Positions 10,814-23,900 of a DNA stretch of 64,000 nucleotides are shown here, one piece after another; the stretch's first letter is position 1, and each line of letters starts with the position of its first letter. This DNA is from Siderastrea radians. Its lineage: Eukaryota > Cnidaria > Anthozoa > Scleractinia > Rhizangiidae. The translations under genes were made by a program, and so were the position numbers. A model generated the notes under the pieces. It saw only the letters and a program-made list of their open reading frames with translations, did not search any database and was not told where the DNA came from. The stretch is from positions 17,892,704-17,956,703 of the forward strand of contig OZ024892.1 of the NCBI GenBank assembly GCA_964017195.1. The letters run 5' to 3'.

Positions 10814-10952
10814 AATTACACGGCAGCTTGAAGATAGCAATTTTATTTTCTCGTGGTAAAAGACAATATTTTACTCACTCGCTGCGCTCCTTCTTAAAAT
10901 ATTGTTTTCACCGCTCGAAAATAAAATTCACATCTTTGCGCCATCGTGTAAT
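10814..10952. repeat. Palindromic MITE adjoining the previous one
   Basis: ATTACACGGCAG, then AAGATAGCAATTTTATTTTC, pair with AAAATAAAATTCACATCTT and CATCGTGTAAT at the other end. The interior TTTACTCACTCGCTGCGCTC forms the loop. Non-coding. Confidence 0.55.
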
Positions 10953-12119
10953 ATCCCCTATTTATTTAGTCAGGAAACGGCCGCCACTTCGTATTTAGCC
11001 ATTTTATCTGATATCAGGAGCCATAATCGGGGACGGAGACCGTAAGCGCGGGATCCACGCGGCCCCATCGAAAAAGACAAATGTGCTATTTTTAGAAAAA
11101 ATTGCGCCACCCTCAACGTCATAAACGCGCGTGGCTACACGCAAATTTGCGTTCAACGTGGATATGACCAAGATGGTTTTAATTATTTGATATCCAGTAT
11201 GCCCGAGTACATAATGGTTTTTATTATTAAAAACGCAATCGCTAATTGCTATGAAATCAAGAAAGCGGAAAAAAAGAGAGAAACTCCGAGATAAAAGGGA
11301 ACAGGAATCGATCGCGATCACATGACTGACCGAAAAAGGCGCCAAAACCTTGCGAAGTGTTGCAGCGTTTCTTTGCGGAGCTGAATGAATCAATGAAACT
11401 GCTCCGAAGTGAAAGTACAAGCACAAGGTTTGGGAAAAATCTTCCAATTATGGGCTCTGAAATGTGGCACGTGTTTGAGTTTTCCTGAAAATTGTTGGAA
11501 TCGTCGTTCAAAGCGGATTGAAGCTGTACGATCTCACCGTTATGGCTGCTGGAGTTCAAATGAAAGAGTTTGTAATCGCTCCGTTCGCACAACGCTGACA
11601 ACGGAGCCATCATGTGTTTGTTTGATCGAACTGAAGGCAGAATTAATAATTAAGCTTGAACGATAATTTCTATGCAGCTCACCGAAACAAGACTACGGAG
11701 GTGAGGAACATTAGAATTCACCATCTTACTTTTTAAACGCAAACCACAAAACGGAATTGTTCTCAGTTTAGAGCCCGCGGACGAAATGGTAAAAACAACA
11801 CTCAAACAAATGTGAAAGCGATTCAACGTATTTTACATGGCATCCGACTTATGTCTAAATGTCTGGAGCTGCTCAAGGGAACACAGATAGGGCCACAACG
11901 AGTACAGGTAAACCAGTGTCAATTTTGCGTGGTATAGCCAAAAAATGTCGCCTTTTCTGGTACTGAATTTGTCTAATGCTTTTTGTTCAGACTGCTGCAT
12001 GATTTTTGTACTGACTCGCCATAAAAAGTGTGACAATTTTTACTAAATGCCTCTTTCCTATTTTACTGTGCTTATTTTGTTTTGTGTCGATATTTCCGAC
12101 TCTTAAATTTTGTAAATTT

Positions 12120-12212
12120 GTATCATAATGTAGAATACGCAATTCAGCTCTATGAGCTGCAAAGTATTTTAATAAAGTACCTACCTACCTACCTACCTAC
12201 CTCAAAGCCTTC
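12120..12212 (+). repeat. LINE 3' tail with (CTAC)n microsatellite
   Basis: The text ...AGCTCTATGAGCTGCAAAG, then TTTTAATAAAGTACCTACC repeated as a 4-bp microsatellite, looks like the 3' end of a CR1/L2-type LINE, which commonly ends in a short tandem repeat. The body of the LINE is not recognisable here. Confidence 0.45.
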
Positions 12213-12900
12213 CGTATAAAACCAACTGTTTGTGAAATTTTAAGAACAAGTGATTGAGTTGACGATGAAAGAAATTGTAAACACAGCGCTAAATGCTTAT
12301 ATTTCTATTTCTACAGTTTCTGTTCGTCCTAAGAAATCAAGCATTTGTGTCTCAGTGACGTTCAGTTGTAATTTCTCCTTAATTTTGCTTCGATACAAAG
12401 TGATTTTTCTCGCCGGGTTGCTGGCGGAGAAAAAAATCAAGCTCACTCTGTCGTTGAAACCCTTGCCATGTCCACTGCGCTATGTATCTCTTCTAGGTTC
12501 GTAAATTACCCAGTAAGTCATATTCAGTACTAGGGCAGCATGAAGTTTCACTTCATCTTTCTCCTTCTCATCGACGGAAGTAGTTTTTTCTTGGTGTTTT
12601 TCCAGTTCTCTATTTTGTCGACGATTGATAACGTACGGCGAGAGTATTTGATTAAAACAAAGCGCGCTTTTCACTATTCTTTGTCTTCATTATAAACATT
12701 TCGGTCATTTTGGTAAAGGCGGGCATTATTTCAGAAAACATACGCTGCGAAATCTCGGCAAACGTTTTCTTTAATGATTCGGTATTTGAATCTATGTTAC
12801 TATTTTTCTTGCTGGGGAAATAGTGACAACGATTTATCAGTGCGTTACTTTTCTTCACAACGTGCTTGGAAAATCATTTTATAGTCTTTGCGGCTGCCCT

Positions 12901-13245
12901 TCAATCTCTGTACGTCCTCAGAGGAAAAGCATTTTCGGGATGTATTTTCTCTTTTCCTGCCTGATTCGCCTTCAACTGATTTTTTCGTCGTTCGACGCCT
13001 TTTTGGCCCGCAAAACGTTTGTTCCGTCTAACGGGGAAATCCTCGTCCGACATGTCCGACGCATCTTCGCTACAGGATTTTTCTAAAATATTCTCACTTC
13101 CATCATCGAAATCACTTGTACAATCCTCGTATCCAGAGTCATTATCCAAAAAGTTCTCCTCAAAGGCTTGCCTTAGATTTGGAATTGTCACTGATGACAA
13201 AAACTGGATTTCTTCATCTCCAACGAAGGTAATTTCCGACGCCAT
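12901..13245 (-). CDS. Acidic protein inside the 2.4-kb TIR element, unknown
   Basis: From the ATG at 13,245 a 114-residue product reads MASEITFVGDEEIQ and continues with an Asp/Glu/Ser-rich middle (GYEDCTSDFDDGSEN) and a basic tail (RRNKRFAGQKGVERRK). It could be the first exon of a transposase or captured gene, since acidic N-termini followed by basic segments are common in transposase first exons. No later exon could be joined with confidence. It may also be chance coding. Confidence 0.3.
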   Translation of the reverse strand: MASEITFVGDEEIQFLSSVTIPNLRQAFEENFLDNDSGYEDCTSDFDDGSENILEKSCSEDASDMSDEDFPVRRNKRFAGQKGVERRKNQLKANQAGKEKIHPENAFPLRTYRD

Positions 13246-13420
13246 TTTGTTTGTTTTTTCTTTGCGCGGCATCCTCGCAACATACACGCGTGTTTCACGC
13301 GCGAGATGGCGCAATTTTTTCTAAAAATAGCACATTTGTCTTTTTCGATGGGGCCAGCCCCATCACTGAAAATGGTATTCAGTTACGGTCTCCGTCCCCG
13401 ATTATGGCTCCTGCTGATAT

Positions 13421-14284
13421 ATTTTGCGTGTTTCATTCTGTATTATTACGAAACTCGCATGAGAATTCTGAACAAAAGATTTTCGTTTAATGCATTCTGT
13501 TAACTGTATAGGTGGAAATACACACGTGTGCTTTGTAAATTTGAACTTTAATTTGGTCATCACGCTAACATTACGACTCGCTAAATCTAGGGGTCAGCAG
13601 TCCTTTTGTTTTATCTCTGTTTCATGAGCAAGGTTCGTAATTTTGTTGACATACGAAAAACTATTGCCCTATAAGGAAACCCTTAACAATAAGGTGCACG
13701 TGAAATTAAGTTATTCTAAGTGACGTTTCTGTTTACAACGCGTGCTATTGCACCACTGTACTTTGTCGAACAAAAGAAATCACTTAGTCCTTGCTCTCTC
13801 CTCCGCAGAGGCTCCTTCAGTGGTCGCCTTTCCTTTTCCCTTCCCAGTGTCCCCCGCGCGCTTTCGTTTCGATTCTCTCCAGGCTCCGCGCGCTTACTTT
13901 TCACCTCTCCCCAATTCCCAGCCCGTACGAAAAAATAAGAGGCCTCTGCGGAGGAGAGAGAAGTCCTTGTTATCTGGTAGATATATAAGCAGGTATCTTG
14001 TACACTGTAATTTGGTTACATCAGAAGATACATCTCGCCTACCAGCTGGTAAGTATCTCATTGACAGAATAAACGCATGCTGGTTAGCTAGATCCCGTGT
14101 ACCGAGAAGTCAATGACGAGCTTCTTTCCGCAAGCGAGCGAGTTGCTTGGAGTTAATTTTCACCTTCGTTGTTGCTCAAGTTCCCGAGCAGTTCCACGGA
14201 GCCTTCAGTTCCCTTTTTGTGCCCTTAAATAAGAAAAACCTATCGCCACAGTGGTCACACTGGCAAAACGTATCGTCACAAACC
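13421..14284. other. Non-coding region with a 175-bp foldback
   Basis: Within it, TTGCTCTCTCCTCCGCAGAG (near 13,790) pairs with its near reverse complement ending near 13,965. The pyrimidine-rich frames crossing it on both strands look like by-products of that repeat. No gene is supported. Confidence 0.5.
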
Positions 14285-14289
14285 GAACG

Positions 14290-14635
14290 ATGAGATCATT
14301 TGGTTAAATAAAGTACTCCTTTGTACATCATCATTTCAATCAATATTAAAATCACAAAGTATTATGTGGAAAACTTCTCTTGACATAATGGAGTGAAGTT
14401 CTCTCAATGCTTGATATAAATGTATCACAGAGACATTTGGCGATCGATAAATTCCAGCAATTACAAAATTTGGAAGATGTTTTAGCTTAACAATTGTTAT
14501 TTCAATTCCATACAAATTTTCACGTTTTGGATATTCATCAAAGCGTGCTGCTCTGGTATACACTGCAGTTCCACCATATGGTCTTTGTGTGCAAGAATAT
14601 ACATCTGTAAGAGCATCATTTCTAAATAAAGACAA
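14290..14635 (-). pseudogene. Helitron AP-endonuclease domain, C-terminus missing
   Basis: The frame reads AAVYTRAARFDEYP, LPNFVIAGIYRSPNVS and IILCDFNID, i.e. the middle blocks of an exonuclease-endonuclease-phosphatase fold (the DFN motif is intact). This domain is found at the C-terminus of Helentron-type Helitrons. The frame stops after DFNID and DNA similarity to the 9.5-kb relic ends near 14,285, so the SDH-like third is lost. Confidence 0.75.
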
Positions 14636-14893
14636 TCCATCAATTTCATATTCTTCATTTCTATCAAACAGCTTAAATCAAGTGTCAGCAAATATATTTA
14701 CAACTGCCACTTTCAGGTTAATATCATTTCTGACAATATCTATATGTTTATGTAATGAACAGGTATCAAGAAACACAATCTTAGTGTAATCATTTTCAAT
14801 ATCACCGAGAAACAATAAGGATGGCTGAAGGTAGGGTACTGTTCGTAATCTATTCATTTCATCCTTTACTTTATCACTGACACATATCTTCCC

Positions 14894-16334
14894 TTAATTT
14901 AAACCTCTTATGTGTAATCCCTCAATTGTAGTAACCCTACTTAAAGCAACGTAGTAAATGTGAGGAATTGCTCGCCTGGAATCAAGATCAAGAACAATTT
15001 CAGTTTCAGTGTCACCCTGAGATCGATGGATAGTTTTTCCAACAGATGGTCTTAAAGGAAACTGTTTTCGAACAATCTGAACAGCTTTACCTCTCCCTAT
15101 ATAAAATGTGACGCACACAGGTTTTATCGGTGTCCATGTCGGCTGGATACCATCACGATAATGATGACCATTTTCACTGCGCATTTTGCGTCCAACTTCA
15201 GGATGGTCAAACTCTAACAGATGGACGTGTCAGACTACATTAACAGCACCATTTGTTACACCATCATCTAATCGGATGTTTTGAGAAACTTCAGTGCGTT
15301 CACTTTCTGTTATTGCATAGTTTTTCGAGGATCATCGGGTACCTGTCTTTATTGACGCTGTTTTAATTCCTCAGACTGAGCCGCGATAACACTAACTACT
15401 GCTTTCACAGTGTACTTTCTACCAGGTGAATAATTGTAAATTGTCAAGTTAAACTCATCAGCTTTGTCATTTTGAATAAGCAGGTGTGGAGCATGTCTGG
15501 GATAGTTGGGATCAGAAACACCAATCATCCTTGTTTTAAGAACATTCAAGTCATTATCAGCTTGAATACCCTCACGCAAGCGACTAAGAATTTCTGCAAA
15601 CTGACGACTTTCTCTTTGCTTCATGATTTCATCCAGCTCAAACATCTTAAAATGTTTCTGCCACTGATTAGTTGCTAATGCAGCATAGTCAGTGTGCAAA
15701 TCTTCAAAAATGTAACCATCAAACACTGGTTTCAGCTGAAACAGATCACCAATCGCAATGATGCTTACTCCTCCAAAGTCAGTAGTTGTGCCTTTGATAT
15801 AGCGGAGTCTTTTGTTAATCTGAATGATAAACATAGAATTTCCCACGCACGATAGAAACCTCGGCAATAAAGACAATTTTTAAACCACAAGTTTGGCTCT
15901 TAAAGAGTTGAGACGACTTGAAACCAACTTCTTGCAAACCTTTAAGGATTGGTTTGCAGGTATTGCTAATGAACTATGGATCGTAAAACCTCTTACATTA
16001 TAAGCTGACTTTCCAGTCGGGCAGAGTAGAATCGCTTTTATTTCATGAAAATCATCACCAGCTCTTGTGTTTAAGTACTTATACGTCTTTGAAATAATGC
16101 TTTTATCAGGTGCGATTTACCCACTCCAGCACCACCAGAAAGACTTGTTTTCACCGGGTGCAAAACTTGGCAAAAAAAATTAAACTGTTTTGTGTTTAAT
16201 GAACGGACTATTTGCCGATAGTCTTCATCTGGCATTTCATCAAATGAGATGTTTTCTTCATAATTCACTGAACTGGAGGGAATCCCCAAGTCCTTAGAGA
16301 GGTCATAGTTGTTATTTGCTTCAGAGGGTACCAA
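14894..16334 (-). pseudogene. PIF1-like helicase of the Helitron, three fragments
   Basis: 16,334-16,071 holds the Walker A (SLSGGAGVGKSHLIKAL). 15,876-15,349 holds GNSMFIIQINKRL and IIAIGDLFQLKPVFD (the GDxxQLxPV motif). 15,184-14,894 holds SVGKTIHRSQGDTETEIVLD and YVALSRVTTIEGLHI. These are the standard SF1B PIF1 motifs in order. The Walker B region (about 15,880-16,070) is broken by indels. In Helitrons this helicase unwinds DNA for rolling-circle transposition. Confidence 0.88.
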
Positions 16335-17667
16335 TGGTTCATCTAGGTGCTCTTCATTGTAACCTCATTCTCTGTGATGTGTATTTGGAGCCACACAAGC
16401 CCACATATCGTCATTGTATTCTACAGTTTGTATATCATCTAATTAAGTCTTGGTCAAGTTTAGCGCTGGATGCTGCATACTGAGACAACTGATTATTTAT
16501 CTGTTCTCTTAACATTTGGCACCGCAGTCTCGCAGTCTTCAAGCAAGTCGGTATCTTCATTTCTCCAAGCGGTAAATAACATTAGCAGTTCACGATAATG
16601 TTTCTCAGGGTGGTTCTCTTTACTGAACCAAACACTTCTTATTATTCTAGGCTTTGAACGTTTATTAATATGTTTTTGATGCTTCTTCGTCGTCTAGTCA
16701 TTGCAGGGAACGACACTAACATTTACATCATCATCTCTATTGTCACCATCAAAAATCTCTATGGGTAAACCATCAGAATCGGTTTTCACATATTTCTGTA
16801 AGCGCACAGAGTTTGGTTCTTTTGTTACCATACCAGGCAGCCCAATCAGCTAACGTAACATTTCCAAATAAGGTGAAGTATGTGAGTATACCTTTTTATC
16901 AGCCCACCCGAGTCAATATCTTTAGAGTCATCTTCTAGCTGCTGGATGTGATCAATTGATTTCAAGAGGCGAACCCTATCATCTGGTAAATCTGTATTAC
17001 TGAAAACAACTTCACGAGATGACCGTCGCATTGGTAATTGGAGGATAATATAGACAGTTTCTTGCGCACTTATTTCCACCCTGTTTAAGAACTTATTGCC
17101 AATGTCCCGGACTTGCTGTTTGATACTTAAATTTCCTTCCTTAGCTTTCCTCACACGCTTTCCTCAAAAGTTCACTCATAGCTCTTTGTGCCTTCGATAT
17201 GTAAGAAACAACATACATTGCACAAGAATAAATATCTAGGATAAATTGAACATCCATGAATGTTCTCCATGCAAGAAGGCAGTGCTTGTTGTAATTATTG
17301 ATTTGAATTTCTATTCAGAAATATAGTTGGCCTGTTCAAAGACGATCGTATGGCAAGAATGTATTGGTTTTCCGTGACCTCAACCTTATCAAGAAGTTCT
17401 TCAAATGACATTTTCTCCTTCGTTCATGGCATTGAGCTGTTCATTGATGCGTTTCCAGATAGCTTTGTACTGTGCATGTCACTTATTTGATCACTGCCCC
17501 TAAGAGGATACAATATTTGAGTGTTTTTCATTGGTGGCTGAGGGAAATCTGATCTGCATTGTTTTTGAAATTTCTGTTTACACGTGAATGAATGATTATG
17601 TACCTGGTGTGAGACTAGTTCATCTAAGACACAGTTGTCCAAAGGTTTTGAACATGAAATAGTATTA
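16335..17667 (-). pseudogene. Helitron region between Rep and helicase, decayed
   Basis: 17,154-16,846 reads VEISAQETVYIILQLPMRRS and SREVVFSNTDLPDDR, a conserved block found upstream of the Helitron helicase. 17,684-17,424 reads ISCSKPLDNCVLDELV, VHNHSFTCKQKFQKQCR and PQPPMKNTQILYPL, the segment that follows the HUH Rep motif. Between them the frame is broken by several indels. It joins the Rep half located beyond 26,546. Confidence 0.75.
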
Positions 17668-18397
17668 CTACCATTTTCGTTCAACCCTGAAGCGTGACGA
17701 TTTTTTCGCGTATGTTTACTTTTTAAACCGGCTTAACGGTTTTGTCTGGTTACGTGTCACTTTAGACCAAACGAAACCTTGTCGGTTATGTCGCGAAACT
17801 GACAAGGTTCTTGGCGCCATTCGAGCATGTTTTGTTCACGTGCTCTGAGACTTTTCAGATTTTGCCGAATGAAAGTCTTCAATTTTTTGCAGTGAAGGAG
17901 ATGAGAAAAGTTAACAAGTTAACAAGTTTGGAAGGAGTTACCGTCCAGGAGTCGCTTTAGATCAAGATTTAAAATGCTCCATCATTGACAGAATTTCTTT
18001 TTAATATCAGTGAGGGTCTGAGAGAAGGGGGTGAACAAGTTACGGGTAAAATTCCGCGGAGTTTTAGACAATTTGCGAACGAGTTGCGTGACCGTAAACA
18101 CCGCAAAATCTGTATGGCACAGATACTGCGACGAAATGCAAAAATTAGCAAAGCCTAAAGAGGCCTGACATCTGAAAAATTACGGGAAGATGACCTTGAA
18201 CTCATCGAAGTATTGAAAGTCCACTACTGATCTATCTCCCTTTCTCAGATCACCAAGGAGTTAGTGCAGTTTGGAGCACAACAAATTTTAATGTTGGCCG
18301 TTTCGCGGACCATAAAGTTTCAAAGCACGTGAACAAAACATGCTCCTGTACACGGAAAACCTGAAAAGTTTCAGAGGGTCGTGTCTAAAAGTACACA

Positions 18398-18508
18398 CGA
18401 GTGACCACGAGTGACCACGAATGACCACGAGTGACCACGAGTGACCACGAGTGACCACGAGTTGACCACGAGTGACCACGAGTGACCACGAGTGACCACG
18501 AGTGAGAA
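18398..18508 (+). repeat. Minisatellite, 10-bp unit, left MULE end
   Basis: About eleven tandem copies of GAGTGACCAC with small variants sit just inside the left terminus. The mirror-image array is at 26,262-26,382. Confidence 0.85.
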
Positions 18509-19083
18509 TGCATCAAAAAATTTTGTTGACGTCATGATGACGTCAGCATTACATCATTTTTATCAAATAGTCACTATTTAACGGCAAACGGACCGTTTCT
18601 TCAGACCTTAGCAGCGGAAATCGACATTTACGCCATGTCTGAATGGGGAGGGGGCCTAGGGGACAGACAGGGAGGGGGAGGGGGGAGGGGGGAGAAACCT
18701 CCCGCCACCTGTACCCTTTAATCTCGGTTCCCGCCACTTTTCTCTCACTTTCCGCACACTTAAAGCAACGCTTCCTGCGCTTCCGCCTCCCGTACACTTC
18801 CCGCCCTCTTTTCTACCCGGGCTGCAAGCTCTGTCCGCCTCCCTTCCCACCCCCACTTCCGAAGGGCGACAAAAGAAAGAAAGAGAAAAACAAAGAAGGA
18901 AAGAAAGAAAGAGGGATAAAATGAGAAATAATAATATAGGAGTGGATATGCATCAAAATAGTTAGCAGACGTCATTATGACGTCATCATTACATCATTTT
19001 ATAGATCGTTTGTGGAGAATTAAATAAATACAAAGAATACCTTACATTTTCCAAGACCACAAGTGAATGCATGAAAGAAAGAA

Positions 19084-20905
19084 TGATTTCCTACATTTGT
19101 TCAAAATATCATTAAATTGCGACAAAAAATTAGGAAATCGACGAAACCGTGTGTTCTTACTGCTTATTTTTCTACAAAAATAAAACAAGGTCCATATTCA
19201 ATTACAAACGAAACAAACAAACAAACAAACAAAAAAACAACACACACAATGCCACTGACCACCTATTTTTTCTCAAATCGTGAAAATATAGCCTTGCCAA
19301 ACATGCCAAATGCCGGTCTCTCAATTTCTCAAAGATAAATCTTTGCGAAACTAGATTAAGAGAAATTTGTGACAGAAATAAATATTCGCGCTATAACAGC
19401 CAATACGGAAGGGAACGCCTGGGCGGCACCAGGCTAGTTTGAGATAAGCACTTACAGTCTTCTGAGTCTCGGTATAACTGCCCCCGTGGAATTTCCCACG
19501 CTATGAAATTGACCAAATTTTTTCTTTTGCACGAGCCGGCACATTCTTACTACTCGTCATATATTTTTTTATCACCGCCGCTGCTGCCGCTGTTGTATGT
19601 CCTCGATCAGCCTTTTTAAGAGAAACACTCTCTCAGAAGATTTCACGCCTATACATCAACACAATGGACTGCATTTGCGAAATATCATTTTCCTGGAGAT
19701 TTGTAGCTGCTTGCATTTGGTAAGTAGGATTACGCGACAATGCACGTAACTACATTGGTTATTACACTGTACATTTCGTAAAATGTTCAAATTAACATTT
19801 AAATCTCACCTTTACAGTGGAAACGATTGCCGTCATTTTACTCTACTCATTTTTGTGATATAGACTATGATGTTTGTATTAGCATCCCATTTTAGTTCGA
19901 TCCAGAATCTCATGTGTTATTTTAAAACTTCTAATGAATAATTAACCATGACCAAGGCAGACACCGCAGGTGATAGAGGAATTCAAATATTTCGCAAATC
20001 GAAATCATGGATATTCCCTTTGATACATTTTCTGAGAAGGGACTATTAGACTGCGAGCAGTCGTCTTTCTTTCTTGAGATCCTACTCGCGAGTGACGCTA
20101 CTCGCGCGAGTGGCGCGAGTGGCGCGAGTGACGCTACTTGTGCGAGGGGCGCGAGTGCTGCTACTTGCCGTCTCGCCCCTTGCGCTTCGCGAGCGGAGAA
20201 GAAAGGGAATACTCGCAGTCTAGGAGGTTCAGTTTATGAATCAGCAGGATGAGTACCATATTTCTGCAATGGACGTACGATTATGAGTCCCTCCTCCAGT
20301 TCCGGGTGTCCACCCCCTTATGTAATACATTACAATACGATCCAATTCAATGACGCAATACAACGCAGTGGAATGCCATGTCCTTTAATGCAATGCTTTT
20401 TATCAGTTACTCGTACTGGGGTTTGCAAAGCTTTTTACAATATTTATTTCTAGTTGAAAACAAAATGAACAATTTACTAGTCTAGGAAGGAGGTTCGCAA
20501 GAGTGGTATTAATCACTTGAAATACTTATGTCCCTTTCTCTTGTTTATTCTATTGCCTCATCTTTCATGTGGGTAAGGGGGAGGATGACGGTTGTCTACG
20601 TTTCCCACACAAGGGTTGTAAGCCCATTCCAAGGCTCCTTTCTCTTTGTGGGTGTGTCTCGGTTTCTAGGTGTGGCTTTATATTAAAAAAAAAACAAGGA
20701 AGTTGAGCCGTCGCTCATTTCGGTCAGGTTTATTCTCTAATTTCACGTTATTGGTTGATCCGGCTTTTGAGTTTGCTGACGTCAGTGTTGGTGGGGGTAG
20801 GGAGATGGGCACTGGACGGTATGAAAAAGCTGAAGTTCACATGAGGGACTTAGCCTTGTTTTCCCTTCAATTTAATCACACAGATATTGTAACGTCATTG
20901 TCTCC
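19084..20905. other. Left interior of the MULE-like element, no gene before 20,906
   Basis: No supported coding region. A foldback MITE lies at 20,048-20,224, and homopolymer-rich DNA lies around 19,200-19,250. Confidence 0.5.
20048..20224. repeat. Small foldback MITE nested in the MULE-like element
   Basis: AGACTGCGAGCAGTC at the left pairs with CTCGCAGTCT at the right. Between them are repeated GAGTGGCGCGAGT-type blocks and purine/pyrimidine arms (TCTTTCTTTC and GAAGAAAG). The short ORF crossing it is an artefact of the repeat. Confidence 0.55.
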
Positions 20906-23900
20906 ATGGAATCCAACAAAAGAAAGGAATTTACTCCAAAGAAAGAAGAGAAATTTGTCAACAAGAAGAGGCCGGTGGAAGGTGTCATTGTATTGTCTGA
21001 CGATGACGAGCTTGTGGAGAACGGTGATACGAGACACGTACACGTACGATCTTTAAAGTCAGAATAACATGCAGTAGACTGGTCTGACGATGTTCCCGAG
21101 TACTACAGGGGAAACATAAAGTTGCCAATTCTTCACAGGAAAAGTCCTGACATTCAGGAGATTGTGAAAATATGCATGGTTGGTCCAGGTGAAGGAAAAC
21201 TAGCTCTTCAAAAGCCTCTAAGGGTAAAGGAAACTGCTACTTTTGTAGTAAATCAAGAAACAATTGGCTTGAAACACCCATATGACTTGGACGCCGACGA
21301 CATAGCAGGAGCATTTTTGAAAGAGGACAGCGTCCGTTTTTACGAGATAATCGATGACAATGAGGACACGGACACTTGGGAAATGAGTAGTGAAGTACAC
21401 GTCACCCGTGCCAGCGAAGGCAAAGTGGTATCGGGTTCATATAATGTTAGATCCAATAAGGGATGGAAAGCTAAAACCGCTGACATGAAGAACGTCTATG
21501 CTATCATTCGTCGGAGAGCAGTGCACAAGAAGACCCAGATAGAAGGAGGTTCATTCACCAGAGTAATAATGTTCCTTATGCCTGTAAGCGAGTACAATTT
21601 GGTTTATGGCAGACTGAAAGATCTGCCAATTTTCAAACTAATCAACCCATTCATCATCGTGCACTACAGTTTAAGTGCTGGCATCCAGTCTGATGACGTT
21701 CACGGTAACACCCATGGAAATGCTAAGGAGGGTTCGACTGCCACGGAATTCAGACCTAGGGAGCACTCCTTCAAAGTGGAGTCCAGAACCAAGACAGCGA
21801 TGGACACAAGAGCCCCGAGAATAATTGCGCAAGAGTCTTCCGAGAAAAATGATTTGCTTGATTCTGAAACCGACTGCTCCAGTATTAGAGACTCGAAGCA
21901 GATAACAAATTATAGGTAGGTTGGAGCGTCTGCTTACTTGAATAACCCTCCCTCCCCTCTTCTGTGTTCACTTGAGGTTGTCATTTTTGACCACCTTAAG
22001 CGAAAGTTGTCCATCAGTTTAGAAATCGGGCAGGGAAATGTAAGCGTTTAGTCTGTAGATGTCTGCCCGTTCATTTATTTATTTATTTATTTATTTCTTC
22101 ATTCATTTTTTCCATTTCTGTTTTTCAAGTGCTCTGAAGATGTATACATCCTACATGTGCGATATTGTCTTCAGGCGACCTCACTGAAAATTCCGTCTGT
22201 ACTATCGTATGATAACTCGCCATAATTATAATCACTTTTAAGGTGCTTAAATGAAATCTATGTTACGACTTCTGTTTTTGCCTTGCCTTTAATATGCCGT
22301 GGCGGATCGAGAATTTCGAACGTCGCCGGGCACGCAGCAGCAAAGGGGACCGGGTTAAAAATGATCTTCACTACTAGCCGTGACGTCAGATCTTTACTGG
22401 TCACAGCCTGTATGGATTTTAAAGCTTTTGTCTCTTTTTGCAGATACAACTACGCTGAACCAAGAGGTAAAAGAGGTGACGATCTAAAGGACGTCATAAT
22501 GCAGCTTCTCAGTCAAAGCACCGAACGAAGTCCCTACATCTTGGACAAATCACAACCTTACATACAAGAGTTCTCACTGCGTTCCGGTAATCAGCCTTCT
22601 GTGGTCGCCTACCTCAATCAGACATTAAAGGACCTCGAAAGGTCTTGCACCACTCACCACGAAAAAACCAGCCCTCTTGTTGTGGACACAACATTCAACA
22701 TAAGTGAATTTTACTACACACAACCAGCGTATATGAACTTGAGCCTTGTTTCAAAGAAGAGTGGCAAGCATCCGTGGTTCCCAGGACCCCTGCTGGTTCA
22801 CCGTAGCAAAACCGAAGAAGAATTCCGGTTCTTCTGGCAATCCGTCAAGCGCGAAAGTCCTGCACTTGAAATGCTTAGCATCCTCGGAACCGATGAGGAG
22901 GCAGCCGTTTATAACGGCATTCTGTCAGAAACCTTGGGGACAGTGCACCTTCTTGGTCGAGAGCACGTCAAAGCTAACATTGAGCGTAAACTTGACGAAT
23001 TAAAGTTCCCTTCCGCTCAGAAACAGCAAATTGTATCGGACATACTTGGTGGGCCAAAACCCACGTCAGATGGTTGCCTTTACGACTGTGAAGATGAAAA
23101 CGAATTCGTTGAGAAGGTTGCACAGTTTAAAGAGAGGTAGGACGAAATTGAAAGGAACACCACACGCAATGATCCTCCTAGGTTCACCCAATATTTTGAG
23201 AGGCACAAGGAGGAAAAGATCAGGTGTCATATGACTAAGTACGTCAGAGAGAAAGCAGGTATTCAGGGAGTTTATGGCCAGAATCCTATCGAGTGGCTAC
23301 ATTTCATGTCTAAAACCGAAATCAACGACTTTGTGAGAAATAGTGGCGTAACTCACCGTGAGGCTCCTCTGTCGGCTGCACTTGATGCTTTAAAGGGACG
23401 AAGTATTCGTCTCTACTCTGATGCTACTAAGGCAATCTATGGCGAAGATCCGTATTGCCTCTCTCCAGAATTCAGCAAGTTTCGAAAGCCTTACGACGAG
23501 TGGAAGGACTTACAGAGGGAAGAGAGAAATGAGCATTTGAAGAAATTCCTCAGTGCTAGGCCCCAGGTAGATTCCACAAGTCACCGCGTACCCACAGTGC
23601 ACACGAATCCGACGACGAGATCTGAAAACAAAGAAATGTTAGATGAAGTACCAGGGCAACCTCAACCTCGTAATGTTGCCACAGCTTCCGGGCACTACAG
23701 GCAACTAAGTATACAAGCAGAAGAGGCATCAATACCAGATGAATGCGTAAGGTTGACAACTTTGCAAGATATTTTCCGCAAGGCAGAATTTTTAATGAAT
23801 GAGCCAAATGCCATAAAGGAGGCCGCGTCAAACGATCCAAGAATGCAAACAGTTAAGAGCCGCAATGGAGGCATACCTCTAATTGTCCAGGCAGTAAATT

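Larger units (their letters stand above)
11015..13413. mobile_element. 2.4-kb TIR DNA transposon, 7-bp target duplication, superfamily unknown
   Basis: The ends CAGGAGCCATAATCGGGGA and its reverse complement bound the unit. A second matching block (GGCCCCATCGAAAAAGACAA...) lies inside each end, giving inverted repeats of about 95-105 bp with an unmatched spacer. CTGATAT flanks both sides (11,008-11,014 and 13,414-13,420). The interior lacks a recognisable transposase, so the copy is probably non-autonomous or carries a captured sequence. A 7-bp duplication could also be a worn 8-bp hAT duplication. Confidence 0.7.

Noticed and set aside
13716..14116. Cluster of ORFs in all frames at 13.7-14.1 kb
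   Set aside because: The sequence is a pyrimidine-rich foldback; open frames follow from base composition.
18398..18508. CRISPR or coding repeat protein
   Set aside because: A 10-bp minisatellite inside inverted repeats; frames through it are by-products.
18549..18924. Protein-coding ORFs on both strands near 18.6-18.9 kb and 25.8-26.2 kb
   Set aside because: They mirror each other because they lie in the two inverted repeats; composition is low complexity (G/C-rich and purine-rich).
20007..20252. 81-residue ORF with Ala/Ser/Gly/Arg repeats
   Set aside because: Translation of a foldback with repeated GAGTGGCGCGAGT units.
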